The notes beneath the pieces were generated by a model. It had not been told where the DNA came from, made no database searches, and saw nothing but the letters and a program-made list of their open reading frames with translations. A program made the position numbers and the translations under genes. 64,000 bases of DNA from Candidatus Binataceae bacterium (lineage in GTDB: Bacteria; Desulfobacterota; Binatia; Binatales; Binataceae), in NCBI GenBank assembly GCA_035508495.1, contig DATJMX010000012.1, positions 1-64,000 of the forward strand, read 5' to 3'. This document shows, piece after piece, positions 63,010 to 64,000 of the stretch (within the stretch, counting starts at the first letter, position 1; each line of letters starts with the position of its first letter).

Positions 63010-64000
63010 GGCACCTCCTCGATGCGCCGGCTCACGCTGGATGAGCCCATCGGGCCGGAAACCCAGCCCGCGAAGATAGCGGAGAACTTACCGGCCTCGC
63101 CGCCCGCGACGATCATATTTATATTCTCGGGCCGGCGGAACTTCGGAATTTTTTGTTCGAGCTGTTCGGGCGTCGGATTCGTGAGGCCCAGCGCCTTGAG
63201 CGGAACTCCTTCGCCGCTCTCGTCGTCGGGGATCAACTCGCGCAGCGGCCGCGACGTGATCTCCTGGATGCGCGCGCGAATCTGACCCTTGGTCCATTTG
63301 TCACGCGCAATCGTGTCGGCATGCTCGGGGCAGATGATGAGCAGCACCTCGCCCGAGCCATGCTGCTTCGGATGCCAGCATGCCTCGAGGCCAAGGCCCA
63401 GGCTGCCGACGAGCGCGCGCGCCGTGCGCGACGTTTGATCGGCGATCTGCCGCGAGCCCGCTTCGAGTCCGAACACCGTCACGACATTTTCGTCCTTGCC
63501 GAAGCCGCGCTCGACATGAAGCGGCTCGAAAGGGCTGCGCTCTTCCCATTCGGCGAAACAAGTTGTGAACTTGCCAATCGCGCCGAGCGTCGAGCGCTCG
63601 ATGTCGCCGGGCTTCGCGCCGCCGACGTTGCGCAGCGCGAGCTTAACCGCGCGGCCGATTGTGGCGTTGGCGCGATTACCGTAGCCGAGCGCCATCATGC
63701 CCATGTTCATGCCGAGGCGGCGACGAATCGGACCGTTGACGACAATCACTGGCGTCGCGCCCCACGTCGTGGACATGATGCCGTGGATATTGAACTCGTC
63801 GGTGCAGACCGCTTCGAGCACCGCGTTGACGACCGGCAGATACTCGGGCCGGCATCCGGCCATCACGGCATTGATCGCGACTTTTTCGATCGTCAGCGGC
63901 GCCAGATTTGGTGGCACCGTCGCGATCACCTCGCGCGGATCGCGCATCGTTCCGGTGAGCATTCTGGCTACGCGCTCGGGCGTCGGCGGCACGGCCGGCA
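63006..64000 (-). CDS. partner protein of the UGSC selenoprotein, 5' end outside window
   Basis: At least 331 codons are visible; the frame stays open to the window edge, and a GTG at 63992 may not be the true start. Recognisable conserved parts are VPPNLAPLTIEKVAINAVMAGCRPEY, the IHGIMSTTWGATPVIVVNGPI segment and GMMALGYGNRANATIGRAVKLALRNVGG. Single cysteines appear in GCRPEY and FTTCFAEWE. I know such proteins only as neighbours of UGSC-type proteins and cannot assign a reaction. Its stop overlaps the selenoprotein start, so both are made from one mRNA and probably form one complex. Confidence 0.75.
   Translation of the reverse strand, partial: PAVPPTPERVARMLTGTMRDPREVIATVPPNLAPLTIEKVAINAVMAGCRPEYLPVVNAVLEAVCTDEFNIHGIMSTTWGATPVIVVNGPIRRRLGMNMGMMALGYGNRANATIGRAVKLALRNVGGAKPGDIERSTLGAIGKFTTCFAEWEERSPFEPLHVERGFGKDENVVTVFGLEAGSRQIADQTSRTARALVGSLGLGLEACWHPKQHGSGEVLLIICPEHADTIARDKWTKGQIRARIQEITSRPLRELIPDDESGEGVPLKALGLTNPTPEQLEQKIPKFRRPENINMIVAGGEAGKFSAIFAGWVSGPMGSSSVSRRIEEVP

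Overview
The window looks like chromosome from a high-GC Gram-negative bacterium. Lipid A and LPS genes (lpxD, a heptosyltransferase), an RND efflux pair, an AsmA/DUF748 giant and Sec/Tat-exported enzymes all imply an outer membrane. Three luciferase-like flavin/F420 oxidoreductases, many alpha/beta hydrolases, a P450 and an amidase suggest an uncultured soil lineage of the deltaproteobacterial/Candidatus Binatota type. That placement is inference from gene content only.

Layout. 1-1.7 kb: edge of an IS630-like transposase, a gene-poor stretch with an iterated CCTGCCA motif, and a tRNA cluster (Pro, Arg, His, Lys, all on the minus strand). 1.7-20.2 kb: catabolic and housekeeping genes (Gfo/Idh/MocA oxidoreductase, exported YqgE/AlgH, esterases, amidase, two LLM oxidoreductases, a broken BrnA-type antitoxin gene, a 1297-residue DUF748 protein, M20 peptidase, MFS transporter, PHB-depolymerase-like enzyme, aldo/keto reductase). 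20.2-24.6 kb: an RND adaptor/permease pair. 24.7-33.8 kb: a minus-strand kdp potassium-pump operon in the order 27-residue peptide, kdpF, kdpA, kdpB, kdpC, N-terminal half of KdpD, HAMP/PAS histidine kinase, sigma-54-type response regulator. A strong match to a -24/-12 promoter and a cluster of dyad half-sites lie just upstream. 34-46 kb: a Tat-exported Fe-S aldo/keto reductase, a third LLM enzyme, a His/Trp-rich secreted miniprotein, a zf-HC2 anti-sigma-like protein, a second sigma-54 activator, a STAS-ECF sigma fusion, a GT-C glycosyltransferase, ChrA with a cytochrome c. 46-51.3 kb: desaturase, then a translationally coupled trio of PRPP-synthetase-like protein, beta-CASP metallo-beta-lactamase and AMP-phosphorylase-like enzyme, then mscL with a C-terminal zinc ribbon. 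51.3-62.4 kb: multicopper oxidase, phospholipase-C-like phosphoesterase, VOC protein, aminomutase, methyltransferase, P450, RidA, DUF190 plus CrcB, lpxD and heptosyltransferase. 62.5-64 kb: a selenoprotein of the UGSC type, whose in-frame TGA would end conventional gene calls early, overlapped by its partner gene that runs off the window.

The points I would follow first are: (1) the TGA-containing UGSC selenoprotein and its candidate SECIS hairpin; (2) a Kdp system whose usual KdpD/KdpE control appears replaced by a split KdpD, a separate kinase and a sigma-54 regulator, with a matching promoter; (3) the STAS-sigma fusion; (4) the AMP phosphorylase trio. No CRISPR array, rRNA operon or replication origin was seen.
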